Shown: piece after piece, positions 6,975-14,424 of the stretch
How the letters are laid out: each line of letters opens with the position of its first letter
Numbering within the stretch: the stretch's first letter is position 1
Assembly (NCBI GenBank): GCA_045599325.1
Contig: JAZRVT010000026.1
Coordinates: forward strand, 1 to 21,055
Direction: 5' to 3'
Origin: Cacconaster sp045599325
GTDB taxonomy: Bacteria; Bacteroidota; Bacteroidia; Bacteroidales; UBA932
DNA length: 21,055 nucleotides
Translations under genes and position numbers: made by a program
The notes under the pieces: model-generated
What the model saw: only the letters and a program-made list of their open reading frames with translations
Told to the model about the DNA's origin: nothing
Databases searched by the model: none

Positions 6975-7229
6975 ATGGCAAATCACGCATCAGCAGACAA
7001 GCGCTATCGCCAGAGCGAAAAGCGCAGAGTGCATAACAAATACTATGCACGCACAACAAGAAACGCCATCAAGGCTATCCGCAACACAACAGACAAGGCA
7101 GCAGCAGAGGCTTCAATGCCAAAGGTATTCTCGATGATCGACCGTCTCGCAAAGATCAACGTCATCCACAAGAACAAAGCTTCCAACCTCAAGAGCGGAA
7201 TCGCAGTCTATGTAAGCAAGCTTTCATAA
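6975..7229 (+). CDS. rpsT: 30S ribosomal protein S20
   Basis: Primary 16S rRNA-binding protein of the small subunit, needed for early 30S assembly. The protein has 84 residues, the family size. It starts MANHASADKRYRQSEKRR, the typical S20 N-terminus, rich in Lys/Arg and helical. The C-terminal half, with DRLAKINVIHKNKASNLKSG, matches the conserved rRNA-binding helix. No Shine-Dalgarno is present; an A-rich tract (6957-6970) precedes the ATG, common in this phylum. It appears to share the stable-RNA promoter with the tRNA-Glu gene 24 bp upstream and ends before the terminator at 7258-7287. Confidence 0.97.
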   Translation: MANHASADKRYRQSEKRRVHNKYYARTTRNAIKAIRNTTDKAAAEASMPKVFSMIDRLAKINVIHKNKASNLKSGIAVYVSKLS

Positions 7230-7257
7230 GTTTTGCCTCTGCGAGAGTCATAAACAG

Positions 7258-7287
7258 AAAAACTTCCCGAAATTCGGGAAGTTTTTT
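7258..7287 (+). terminator. Rho-independent terminator after rpsT
   Basis: AACTTCCCG (7261-7269) and CGGGAAGTT (7275-7283) form a perfect 9-bp stem around loop AAATT, followed by a run of T (7282-7287). The flanking A-run allows the stem to extend and makes the structure potentially bidirectional. It ends only 4-13 bp before the radC start candidates. Confidence 0.93.
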
Positions 7288-7300
7288 GTTTATGGCATAT

Positions 7301-7981
7301 ATGAAACAGAGTATCAAGAAATGGAACGATGAGGAGAGGCCGAGAGAGAAACTGCTGTTTCAAGGCCCCGCATCCCTCACCACATCAGAACTGCTCGCCA
7401 TCCTGCTCCACACGGGAACGGCAGACAAGAGTGCTGTGGACCTCGGGCGCGAGCTCCTGCTTTCGGCAGGCGGCCGGCTGGAAGAACTTTCCAGGCGGTC
7501 GCCGTCACAGATGACCGCCACCCCTGGCGTTGGCCCGGCAAAGGCTGCCTCGGTTCTGGCCGCATTCGAGCTTGGAAGGCGCGCCGCTTCGGAACTGCCC
7601 GAAGACCAGCTGACAATCCGCAGTTCGGAGACCGTGCGGAAGATGATGGGCCCGCTGATAGGTCATCTACGCACCGAAGAGTGCTGGGTCATCTACCTCA
7701 ACAAGGCCAACAGGACAATGGGCCGCGAGCGCATCAGCAGCGGCGGGGTTGACTTCACCGCCGTCGACGTGAGGACAGTTGTCAGGAAGGCCTCTGAGAA
7801 GATGGCGAGCTCCATAATCCTGGTCCACAACCACCCTTCAGGCAACCCTCACCCCGGCGAGGCGGACATCCGCTTCACGGCGGCTCTGCGGAGTGCGCTC
7901 AATGTATTCGACATTGCGCTGCTGGACCACGTTGTGATCGCGGGCAAAAAATATTTCAGCTTTGTGGATGAAAATTGCTAA
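7301..7981 (+). CDS. radC: RadC family protein (JAMM/MPN+ domain, UPF0758)
   Basis: 226 residues from ATG 7301. An in-frame ATG at 7292 would add MAY, and a TTG at 7286 lies in the terminator T-run and is not credible. I prefer 7301 because homologues begin MxQSIKEW...DRPREKL directly. The N-terminal half has a helix-hairpin-helix region (TPGVGPAKAASVLAAFELG). The C-terminal half has the JAMM metal-site signature HNHPSGNPHPGEAD at 176-189 (ligands His176, His178, Asp189). The fold is that of JAB1/MPN metalloproteases, but the cellular role is unsettled; an early link to DNA repair was withdrawn for E. coli RadC. No clear promoter lies between the rpsT terminator and the start, so expression may need read-through. 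Confidence 0.93.
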   Translation: MKQSIKKWNDEERPREKLLFQGPASLTTSELLAILLHTGTADKSAVDLGRELLLSAGGRLEELSRRSPSQMTATPGVGPAKAASVLAAFELGRRAASELPEDQLTIRSSETVRKMMGPLIGHLRTEECWVIYLNKANRTMGRERISSGGVDFTAVDVRTVVRKASEKMASSIILVHNHPSGNPHPGEADIRFTAALRSALNVFDIALLDHVVIAGKKYFSFVDENC

Positions 7982-7986
7982 CTTTG
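7954..7986 (+). promoter_or_regulatory. Promoter of upp
   Basis: TAACTTTG at 7979-7986 is a perfect -7 box that overlaps the radC TAA stop. A possible -33 element TTTC (7954-7957) lies 21 nt upstream. The upp ATG is 22 nt past the box, giving a short leader that contains AAGGAG (8001-8006). Confidence 0.65.
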
Positions 7987-8008
7987 GTACAATCAAAACC
8001 AAGGAGCA

Positions 8009-8662
8009 ATGAAAGTCATCAATCTCGGCCAGACAGACTCTGTCCTCAACGCCTTCGTGGCGCAGATACGCGACCGCAAGGTTCAGAAAGACTCAATGAG
8101 GTTCCGCACGAACCTCGAAAGGATAGGCGAACTCTTCGCCTTTGAGATCAGCCGCACGCTGAACTACCAGCCTGTGGAGGTCGAGACCCCTCTCGGAATC
8201 GCTGCGACAAGGATTCCGAGCGACAAGCTTGTGCTTGGCACCATCCTGCGCGCCGGCATCCCTATCCACCAGGGACTGCTCAATATCTTCGACGACGCTC
8301 AGAGCTGCTTCATCGCCGCCTACCGCAAATACGGCAAGGACAACAGGCCGACCATCAAGTTCGAATATTCCAGCGGGCCGTCAGTGGAGGGCAAGGTGCT
8401 GGTGCTTTCAGACGCTATGCTCGCCACCGGAGCCTCGATGGCCATCTCCTACGAGAAGCTCTGCGAGAGCGGCACCCCGGTCTACACCCACATCGTCAGC
8501 CCGATAGTGTCGGAATACAGCGTGGAGTATCTGAAGAAGCATCTGCCAAGCGACAAAGTGACCCTTTGGACCGCCGCAATAGACGAGGAGCTCACGAACA
8601 AGTCGTTCGTGATTCCCGGACTCGGCGACGCAGGCGACCTCGCCTACGGCTCCAAAGTCTAG
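8009..8662 (+). CDS. upp: Uracil phosphoribosyltransferase
   Basis: Makes UMP from uracil and PRPP for pyrimidine salvage in the cytoplasm. The protein has 217 residues, usual for UPRTase. The PRPP-binding loop VLVLSDAMLATGAS (about 131-144) corresponds to the canonical DPMLATG loop, and the C-terminal uracil-binding motif FVIPGLGDAGD is intact. The upstream ILRAGIPIHQGLL matches the conserved LRAG(L/I) region. An AAGGAG lies only 2 nt before the ATG, closer than normal for a Shine-Dalgarno. Its own promoter overlaps the end of radC. The TAG stop overlaps the convergent miaB stop in the four bases CTAG (8659-8662). Confidence 0.95.
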   Translation: MKVINLGQTDSVLNAFVAQIRDRKVQKDSMRFRTNLERIGELFAFEISRTLNYQPVEVETPLGIAATRIPSDKLVLGTILRAGIPIHQGLLNIFDDAQSCFIAAYRKYGKDNRPTIKFEYSSGPSVEGKVLVLSDAMLATGASMAISYEKLCESGTPVYTHIVSPIVSEYSVEYLKKHLPSDKVTLWTAAIDEELTNKSFVIPGLGDAGDLAYGSKV

Positions 8663-9987
8663 AGAGTCTCGCAGATAAGGGTTGCGCTGCTGCAGGAGAC
8701 CACCTTCACAGTCACATATTCACCGGCCTTCTTCCCGCAGGATGCAGGGAAGACGCAGGTCTTGTTCTGAGGCGTGCGTCCCACAAGCGACTCTTCGGAG
8801 CGTTTTGAAGTCCCCTCCACCAGCACCTCATAGACCTTGCCCACGCACTTCTGGTTGTTCTCCAGAGAGTGGCTGTTCTGGAGCGCGATAATCTCATTGA
8901 GACGCTCAGTCTTGACGGATGCCGGAACATCGTCCGGGCAGTGGCGGGAGGCCTTCGTGCCCGGTCGTTCCGAATACTGGAACATAAACGCGCCGTCGAA
9001 CCTCACCTCGTTGAAGAGGGAGAGCGTCAGGGCGTGGTCTTCAGGAGTCTCGCCGCTGAAACCGGCAATCACATCGGTAGTGACGGCGCAGTCCGGCAGA
9101 ATCTCGCGTATCTTCGCGATTCTCTCAAGATAGCTCTCGCGGGTGTACTTGCGGTTCATTCTCTCCAGCATCACATTGCTTCCGGACTGGACAGGGAGAT
9201 GGATATGGTTGCAGATGTTGCCGTAACGGGCCATAGTGTGGAGCACCTTGTCGCCCATATCCTTAGGATGGGATGTCGAGAAGCGGATTCTGACCTTCGG
9301 GTCGAGCTGGGCCACCATCTCCAGCAGGTCAGCGAAGTCCACTATGAACCCGGGATTCTCCTTCGACACCCAGAGATATGAGTCCACATTCTGCCCGAGA
9401 AGGCTGATCTCGCGGTAGCCGGACGCAATCAGCGCCTCAGCCTCCCTGAGGATGGACTTCGGCTCGCGGCTGCGCTCCGAACCACGGACATAAGGGACGA
9501 TGCAGTAGGAGCAGATGTTGTTGCAGCCTCTCATAATGGAGATATATGCGCTGACACCGTTGCGGTCCATACGGGCAGGAAGGATGTCATCGTAGGTCTC
9601 CTCGCGGGAGAGCACTGTGTTGATCTGCTTCCCCTCCTCCCTTGCCGCCTTCACGAGCCGCGGCAGGTCGCGGTATGAATCCGGGCCGGCCACAATGTCC
9701 ACCACCGGATGTTCCAGCAGCTTCTCTTTCAGGCGCTCGGCCATACAGCCGAGAACGCCCACCACTATGCCGCTGCGGCGTTTCTTCTCGAGGCGGAAGA
9801 CATCCAGGCGGCCGAGCACCCTCTGCTCCGCATTGTCGCGGATGGAGCAGGTGTTGACAAGTATCAGGTCTGCCTCCCCTATCCCATCACAGAGCGAGTA
9901 GCCCTCCTTCTGAAGTACAGAGAGCACGACTTCGCTGTCGTTGACATTCATCTGGCAGCCGTATGTTTCTATAAAGACCTTATTCAT
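8659..9987 (-). CDS. miaB: tRNA-2-methylthio-N6-dimethylallyladenosine synthase
   Basis: Radical-SAM methylthiotransferase that adds a methylthio group to i6A37 in tRNAs reading UNN codons. The 442-residue length is standard. The UPF0004 N-terminal domain binds one Fe-S cluster through Cys11 (ETYGCQMN), Cys47 (NTCSIR) and Cys81 (LGCMAER). The radical-SAM cluster binds through the CX3CX2C motif at Cys155, Cys159 and Cys162 (MRGCNNICSYC). A C-terminal TRAM-like region (about 375-440) follows. The TYGCQMN start and C-terminal pattern favour MiaB over RimO or MtaB. It is transcribed alone from a promoter facing the LEA gene, and its stop overlaps the upp stop. Confidence 0.95.
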   Translation of the reverse strand: MNKVFIETYGCQMNVNDSEVVLSVLQKEGYSLCDGIGEADLILVNTCSIRDNAEQRVLGRLDVFRLEKKRRSGIVVGVLGCMAERLKEKLLEHPVVDIVAGPDSYRDLPRLVKAAREEGKQINTVLSREETYDDILPARMDRNGVSAYISIMRGCNNICSYCIVPYVRGSERSREPKSILREAEALIASGYREISLLGQNVDSYLWVSKENPGFIVDFADLLEMVAQLDPKVRIRFSTSHPKDMGDKVLHTMARYGNICNHIHLPVQSGSNVMLERMNRKYTRESYLERIAKIREILPDCAVTTDVIAGFSGETPEDHALTLSLFNEVRFDGAFMFQYSERPGTKASRHCPDDVPASVKTERLNEIIALQNSHSLENNQKCVGKVYEVLVEGTSKRSEESLVGRTPQNKTCVFPASCGKKAGEYVTVKVVSCSSATLICETL

Positions 9988-9998
9988 GTGGCATAGTA

Positions 9999-10030
9999 TT
10001 TAGTTGCAAAGATAAGTTTTATTATCTTTG
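9999..10030 (+). promoter_or_regulatory. Promoter of the LEA-SPOR-rpoN operon
   Basis: TATCTTTG at 10023-10030 matches the -7 box, with TTTA (9999-10002) about 20 nt upstream as a weak -33. The ATG at 10048 leaves a leader of roughly 10-15 nt. Eight bases separate it from the opposing miaB -7 box. Confidence 0.7.
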
Positions 10031-10036
10031 CATAAA
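10007..10036 (-). promoter_or_regulatory. Promoter of miaB
   Basis: On the minus strand TATCTTTG (10014-10007) matches the -7 box. A weak TTTA (10036-10033) lies 18 nt upstream. The box is one arm of a perfect 9-bp inverted repeat whose other arm is the -7 box of the divergent LEA-SPOR-rpoN operon. Confidence 0.7.
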
Positions 10037-10047
10037 TAAGATTGGCG

Positions 10048-10548
10048 ATGAAACGGCTTTCCATCATACTTCTGTCCGCTTTTTTGCTGCTGTTCTGCAG
10101 CTGCAGCAGGAATGCTTATCCAACAATCAGCGGATACAGCATCGAGCAGGTCAAAGGGCTGGCCTGGGGCGAAGGCGGCGTCTCCTCTGACGTAACGCTC
10201 AAAATGGAGGTCAGCAACCCGTCGTCCGGCACATTTGCTGTCGAAAGCGGCAATGCGGTGATCCGCAAGGCAGGAGGTGGTGCTAAGTTCGCCACTGTCG
10301 AGCTCGCTGAAGGCGCTTCCATCGGGCCGAAGGAGGAAGCCACAGTCTCCCTTCCGCTGAAGCTCACCTTGACAAATCCGCTTGCCCTGCTCACTGCCGG
10401 AGGTCTCAGCCTTGACGGCATCGACCCGTCTAAATTCACAGCCGACGTCGAGGTCAGGGTCCGCAGGGGGGGCATTGCCAGAACAATCCGTGAAAAAGAT
10501 ATCCCGCTCGACAGGCTCATCGGGAAATTCAGCACATCAGAGAAATGA
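10048..10548 (+). CDS. LEA type 2-like lipoprotein
   Basis: 166 residues from ATG 10048; an upstream in-frame TTG at 10042 is not needed. A signal peptide (MKRLSIILLSAFLLLF) ends at a Cys in FCSCS, so the protein is probably lipidated. The body is beta-rich. It contains VTLKMEVSNPSSGTFAVES and a later VSLPLKLTLTNP, the alternating pattern of LEA14/WHy domains, which form an immunoglobulin-like beta sandwich. No enzyme motif is seen. The biochemical role in Bacteroidota is not established; a stress or envelope role is only inferred from the family name. It leads an operon: its TGA overlaps the next ATG as ATGA (10545-10548). Confidence 0.72.
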   Translation: MKRLSIILLSAFLLLFCSCSRNAYPTISGYSIEQVKGLAWGEGGVSSDVTLKMEVSNPSSGTFAVESGNAVIRKAGGGAKFATVELAEGASIGPKEEATVSLPLKLTLTNPLALLTAGGLSLDGIDPSKFTADVEVRVRRGGIARTIREKDIPLDRLIGKFSTSEK

Positions 10549-11066
10549 AAAAGACACTCCTCATATTCGCCGCAGCGGCGGCAATGCTCCTGACAGGCCT
10601 CAGCGCATCTGCGCAGAATGAGGTCGAGGTGAAAGCCACTGACTCCACAGTCACCTATGTCCGCACCCCGCAGATCGACAGCTCGCTGGCCGGGGTCAAC
10701 ATCCTGTCGCTCATCAGCCGTTCAGGCAAAGGCTCGGCCAAGGTCAACCAGCCGGCAGCGGTCAGCAGAGCGCTCAGCAGCCAGATCACCTCGAACACGA
10801 CCCGCAGGATGAGCGGCTACCGCGTACGCATATTCTTCGACAACAGCCAGAACGCCAGAGCGCAGTCACAGGCCGTGGCTGAAAGCTTTGCCGCATCGTT
10901 CCCCGGCATCAGGGTCTACAGAAGCCACGTCAGTCCATATTTCAAGGTGACAGTCGGAGACTTCCGCACACGCAGCGACGCCCAGATGTTCGCCAACAAG
11001 CTCGCCGGGCGCTACACTTCAGTTTTCCTCGTAAAAGAAACAATCAACTACCCAGATGTCCGATAG
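10545..11066 (+). CDS. Secreted SPOR-domain protein
   Basis: 173 residues. A cleavable signal peptide (1-23, ending ASAQ; no lipobox Cys) is followed by a low-complexity linker (about 24-88). A SPOR domain occupies about 90-168: GYRVRIFFDNSQNARAQSQA, then YRSHVSPYFKVTVGDFRTRS and a final strand VFLVKE. SPOR domains bind denuded peptidoglycan glycans at septa, so the protein probably sits in the periplasm and marks or follows cell-wall remodelling at division. Its start overlaps the LEA gene stop and its TAG (11064-11066) overlaps the rpoN start by 11 bp, suggesting coupled translation of all three. Domain call is fairly sure; the specific role is inferred. Confidence 0.85.
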   Translation: MKKTLLIFAAAAAMLLTGLSASAQNEVEVKATDSTVTYVRTPQIDSSLAGVNILSLISRSGKGSAKVNQPAAVSRALSSQITSNTTRRMSGYRVRIFFDNSQNARAQSQAVAESFAASFPGIRVYRSHVSPYFKVTVGDFRTRSDAQMFANKLAGRYTSVFLVKETINYPDVR

Positions 11067-12471
11067 CCTGATGAAACAGGGTCTTCAGCAGAAGACCATC
11101 CAGAAGCTTTCCCCGCTTCAGATTCAGACCATCAAGCTGATACAGCTTCCGGCCACTGAACTCGAGCAGCGTATCGAGAAGGAGCTGGAGGAGAACCCTG
11201 TCCTCGACGAAGTGACCGAGGACCAGGAGGAAGAGGCTCCAAAGAACGTCTCTCTCAACGACTACGCCGGCAGCGACCCGACACCTTCATACAAACTGTA
11301 CGTCAACAATCAGGGAAAGGACGAGAAGCCTCAGTACAACACCTTCTCGGTGCAGGAGAGCTTCCACCAGAACCTCGAGGCGCAGCTCGGATTCTGCAAG
11401 CTCGACGAGAGACAGATGCAGATTGCGAAGTTCATCATCGGAATGATAGATTACGACGGATACCTCCGCCGCGAGCTGGAATCCCTGGTGGACGACATCT
11501 CACTCAGACTCGGCATTGAAACCACTGAAGATGAGGTCGAGGAGCTCCTCTTCACCATTCAGGAATTCGACCCTCCGGGAGTCGGAGCGCGCGACCTCCG
11601 CGAATGCCTTATGCTCCAGATCGATGCGAAGGAGCCGACTCCTGCCGTCCAGCTCGCTTCAAAGATACTGGAGGAGTGCTTCACCGAATTCACCAAGAAA
11701 CACTACTCAAAGATAACGGCCAAGTGCAACGTCAGCGACAGTCAGCTGCGTGAAGCCATCGCCGAAATTGTCAAGCTCAACCCGAAGCCGGGCGGACAGA
11801 TTGACGACACCTATTCCGAACAGACCCAGCAGGTTGTCCCGGACTTTCTGGTGGAGCTCCGCGACGGCAAGCCTGAGATGTCGATGCCGAGGTTCAATAT
11901 CCCGGAGCTCAGGGTCAACAAGCGCTACGCTGATATGCTGATGGAGGCTGCCAGCAAGTCTCCGCGCGAACAGAAGGAGGCCGCGGCATTCGTAAAGCAG
12001 AAGGTCGACTCCGCAAAATGGTTCATCGAAGCCATCAAGCAGCGCCACAACACTCTCCACAGCACTATGACCGCCATACTCGAATACCAGCGGGAATTCT
12101 TCACAGACGGTGACGAGACCAAACTCAAGCCAATGGTGCTCAAGAACATAGCGGAGATGACAAATCTTGACATCTCCACCATTTCGAGAGTTGTCAGCTC
12201 AAAATACGTACAGACACATTTCGGCATCTATCCGCTGAAGTACTTCTTCTCGGAAGGGCTCGTAGCCAATGACGGCGAAGAGGTCTCCACCCGCGAGATC
12301 AAGACCATACTCACAGAGAGCATCTCCGAGGAGGACAAGCACAAGCCGCTTACGGACGAGCAGCTTGTGGAGGTCCTTGACAAGAAGGGATACAAAGTTG
12401 CAAGAAGAACTGTCGCCAAATACCGCGAGCAGCTCAACATCCCGATTGCCCGACTCAGGAAAGAATTATAA
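11056..12471 (+). CDS. rpoN: RNA polymerase sigma-54 factor
   Basis: Directs RNA polymerase to -24/-12 promoters that need an AAA+ activator. The protein has 471 residues. Region I is glutamine-rich (LQQKTIQKLSPLQIQTIKLIQLP at the N-terminus), followed by an acidic region II (EEEAP around 55-60), the core-binding region III and the C-terminal RpoN box ARRTVAKYREQLNIP. The start at 11056 overlaps the SPOR gene; ATG 11071 (MKQGLQQ) is an equally plausible start. No bEBP activator gene lies in the window, so its targets are unknown. It is placed with two envelope-protein genes rather than the hpf/ptsN neighbours seen in proteobacteria. Confidence 0.95.
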   Translation: MSDSLMKQGLQQKTIQKLSPLQIQTIKLIQLPATELEQRIEKELEENPVLDEVTEDQEEEAPKNVSLNDYAGSDPTPSYKLYVNNQGKDEKPQYNTFSVQESFHQNLEAQLGFCKLDERQMQIAKFIIGMIDYDGYLRRELESLVDDISLRLGIETTEDEVEELLFTIQEFDPPGVGARDLRECLMLQIDAKEPTPAVQLASKILEECFTEFTKKHYSKITAKCNVSDSQLREAIAEIVKLNPKPGGQIDDTYSEQTQQVVPDFLVELRDGKPEMSMPRFNIPELRVNKRYADMLMEAASKSPREQKEAAAFVKQKVDSAKWFIEAIKQRHNTLHSTMTAILEYQREFFTDGDETKLKPMVLKNIAEMTNLDISTISRVVSSKYVQTHFGIYPLKYFFSEGLVANDGEEVSTREIKTILTESISEEDKHKPLTDEQLVEVLDKKGYKVARRTVAKYREQLNIPIARLRKEL

Positions 12472-12482
12472 ATCACACAGAT

Positions 12483-12887
12483 ATGACAGTAATGAAAACC
12501 ACCTACCTGGGCAACCTCCGCTGTGAGGCGGAACACCTTGACTCAGGCAGCAAGATTATGACCGTAGCGCCTAAGGACAACAACGGCGACGGATCCCTCT
12601 TCTCCCCAACTGACCTCTTCGCCACCTCGCTCGGCTGCTGCATGCTGACCATCATCGGTATGACAGCCCGCACCAACGGTTTCTCGATTGACGGCACGAC
12701 CATCACCACAGAGAAAATAATGGGCACCAACCCGCGCAGAGTAGTGGAGCTCAGACTTGAGTTCGATATGCCGAAGAACGACTACACCGACAAGCAGAAG
12801 GCTATGATCGAGAATTCGGCAAGGACCTGTCCGGTGGCCAACAGCATCAGCCCGGAGATCAACAAAGTCATCAATTTCAACTGGTAG
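12483..12887 (+). CDS. OsmC/YhfA-like peroxiredoxin-fold protein
   Basis: 134 residues. OsmC-family proteins reduce organic hydroperoxides through two cysteines. Here Cys52 and Cys53 (SLGCCMLTI) and Cys116 (ARTCPVANSI) occupy the expected places; the ARTCPV motif is typical of the YhfA subgroup, whose substrate is unclear. SPTDLFATSLG matches the conserved helix start before the first Cys. It lies 11 bp after rpoN, so it may be read from the same transcript. An ATG four codons later (12492) would also fit. The stop is 3 bp from the stop of the convergent cysS gene. Confidence 0.88.
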   Translation: MTVMKTTYLGNLRCEAEHLDSGSKIMTVAPKDNNGDGSLFSPTDLFATSLGCCMLTIIGMTARTNGFSIDGTTITTEKIMGTNPRRVVELRLEFDMPKNDYTDKQKAMIENSARTCPVANSISPEINKVINFNW

Positions 12888-12890
12888 AGC

Positions 12891-14366
12891 CTACTCGAGA
12901 GTCCACTCGCAGCCGTCCTTGGTATCCTTGATCTGGATGCCGAGAGCCTTGAGCGAGTCGCGGATCTTGTCGCTGGTAGCCCAGTCCTTGTTGGCCTTGG
13001 CCGCCTTGCGCACATCGAGGACCATATTAATGAGGCCGTCGACCATCTTTTCAGAAGATGAGCCGGCGGTCTCGTCCTTTAGACCGAGCACATCCTCCAT
13101 CAGAGTGCCGAAGAGATTGTCAAGTATGCTGCGGTCAGCCTCATTGATCTGCATAGTCTTGTCCTTCACACTGTTCACCACCCTCACTGCGTCAAAGAGG
13201 CAGGAGAGCGCGACTGGAGTGTTGAGGTCGTCGAGCATCGCATCATAGAAGGACTCCTCTATCTTCGCGATCTCAGGGCTTGCAGTGCCGCCTGCTGTGA
13301 CAGGGAGGGACTTTTCGTCCCTTGCGGCCTGCATCATCCTCTTCAAGCCCTTTTCAGCCGCCTGCAGAGCCTCGTTGCTGAAATCAAGAGGACTGCGGTA
13401 ATGTGCCTGGAGAACGAAGAAACGGATGGTCATAGGGCTGTATGCCTGCTCAAGCACCTTGTTGTTGCCGGTGAAGAGCTCCTCGAGAGTGATGAAGTTG
13501 CCGAGCGACTTGCCCATCTTCTGTCCCTTGATGGTGATCATATTGTTGTGCATCCAGTATTTCACTCCGCCCGTGCCGCGGGAGGCGGTGTTCTGGGCGA
13601 GTTCGCATTCGTGGTGAGGGAACATCAGGTCCATTCCGCCGCCGTGGATGTCAAACACCTCTCCCAGATATTTCTCACTCATTGCGGAGCACTCAAGATG
13701 CCAGCCGGGGAAGCCTTCGCTCCAAGGCGACGGCCAGTGCATTATATGTTCGGGCGAGGCCTTCTTCCAGAGTGCGAAGTCAAGCGGGGAGCGCTTGTCG
13801 TCCTGTCCGTCGAGAGCACGGGTGCCCTCCTTGGTGTCCTCAAGGTTGCGTCCGGAGAGCACTCCGTAGTGATGCTTCCCGTTGTAGGCGGCCACGTCGA
13901 AATAGACGGAGCCGTTGCTCTCGTAGGCGAATCCGGAGTCAAGGATTTTCTTGACGAGGTTGATCTGCTCAATGATATGGCCTGAGGCACGCGGTTCGAT
14001 GGTAGGAGGAAGGACGTTGAGCTTCCTCATCGCCTCGTGATAGAGCAGGGTGTATTTCTGCACTATCTCCATAGGCTCTAGCTCTTCGAGACGGGCCTTC
14101 TTCGCAATCTTGTCCTCTCCTTCGTCAGCATCGTGTTCGAGGTGCCCAACGTCAGTGATGTTGCGGACATAGCGGACCTTGTAGCCGAGATGGCGGAAGA
14201 GCCTGAAAAGAATGTCGTATGTAATGCCGGGACGTGCGTGTCCGAGATGTGCGTCGCCATAGACAGTAGGTCCGCAGACATACATCCCGACCATACCCGG
14301 ATGGATCGGCACAAAGAGTCCCTTGCTTCTTGTGAGCGTGTTGTAAATAAATACTTCCCTTGCCAT
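12891..14366 (-). CDS. cysS: Cysteinyl-tRNA synthetase
   Basis: Charges tRNA-Cys in the cytoplasm; class Ia synthetase. The protein has 491 residues, normal length. The HIGH motif is HLGH (40-43) within CGPTVYGDAHLGHARPG, where Cys31 is the first zinc ligand. Further zinc ligands lie in HLECSAMS and PHHECELA. The KMSKS loop appears as KMGKS in KGQKMGKSLGNF. A helical C-terminal domain binds the tRNA anticodon region. All catalytic signatures are intact, and the glycine in KMGKS is a tolerated variant. It is downstream of ssb on the same strand (58-bp gap) and has a possible promoter of its own at 14393-14400. Confidence 0.97.
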   Translation of the reverse strand: MAREVFIYNTLTRSKGLFVPIHPGMVGMYVCGPTVYGDAHLGHARPGITYDILFRLFRHLGYKVRYVRNITDVGHLEHDADEGEDKIAKKARLEELEPMEIVQKYTLLYHEAMRKLNVLPPTIEPRASGHIIEQINLVKKILDSGFAYESNGSVYFDVAAYNGKHHYGVLSGRNLEDTKEGTRALDGQDDKRSPLDFALWKKASPEHIMHWPSPWSEGFPGWHLECSAMSEKYLGEVFDIHGGGMDLMFPHHECELAQNTASRGTGGVKYWMHNNMITIKGQKMGKSLGNFITLEELFTGNNKVLEQAYSPMTIRFFVLQAHYRSPLDFSNEALQAAEKGLKRMMQAARDEKSLPVTAGGTASPEIAKIEESFYDAMLDDLNTPVALSCLFDAVRVVNSVKDKTMQINEADRSILDNLFGTLMEDVLGLKDETAGSSSEKMVDGLINMVLDVRKAAKANKDWATSDKIRDSLKALGIQIKDTKDGCEWTLE

Positions 14367-14392
14367 ATCGTCTGAATTTGAAGTTCAACCTA

Positions 14393-14400
14393 CAAATTTA
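14393..14400 (-). promoter_or_regulatory. Possible cysS promoter (-7 box)
   Basis: On the minus strand TAAATTTG fits TAnnTTTG and lies 26 nt before the cysS ATG, in the ssb-cysS gap. No convincing -33 element is seen 19-21 nt upstream, so confidence is low. Confidence 0.4.
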
Positions 14401-14424
14401 GACAAATTTCCTGTAATTCGCCAC

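Noticed and set aside
13401..13985. A 194-codon plus-strand frame inside cysS
   Set aside because: It is complementary to conserved synthetase motifs and shows no family resemblance of its own.
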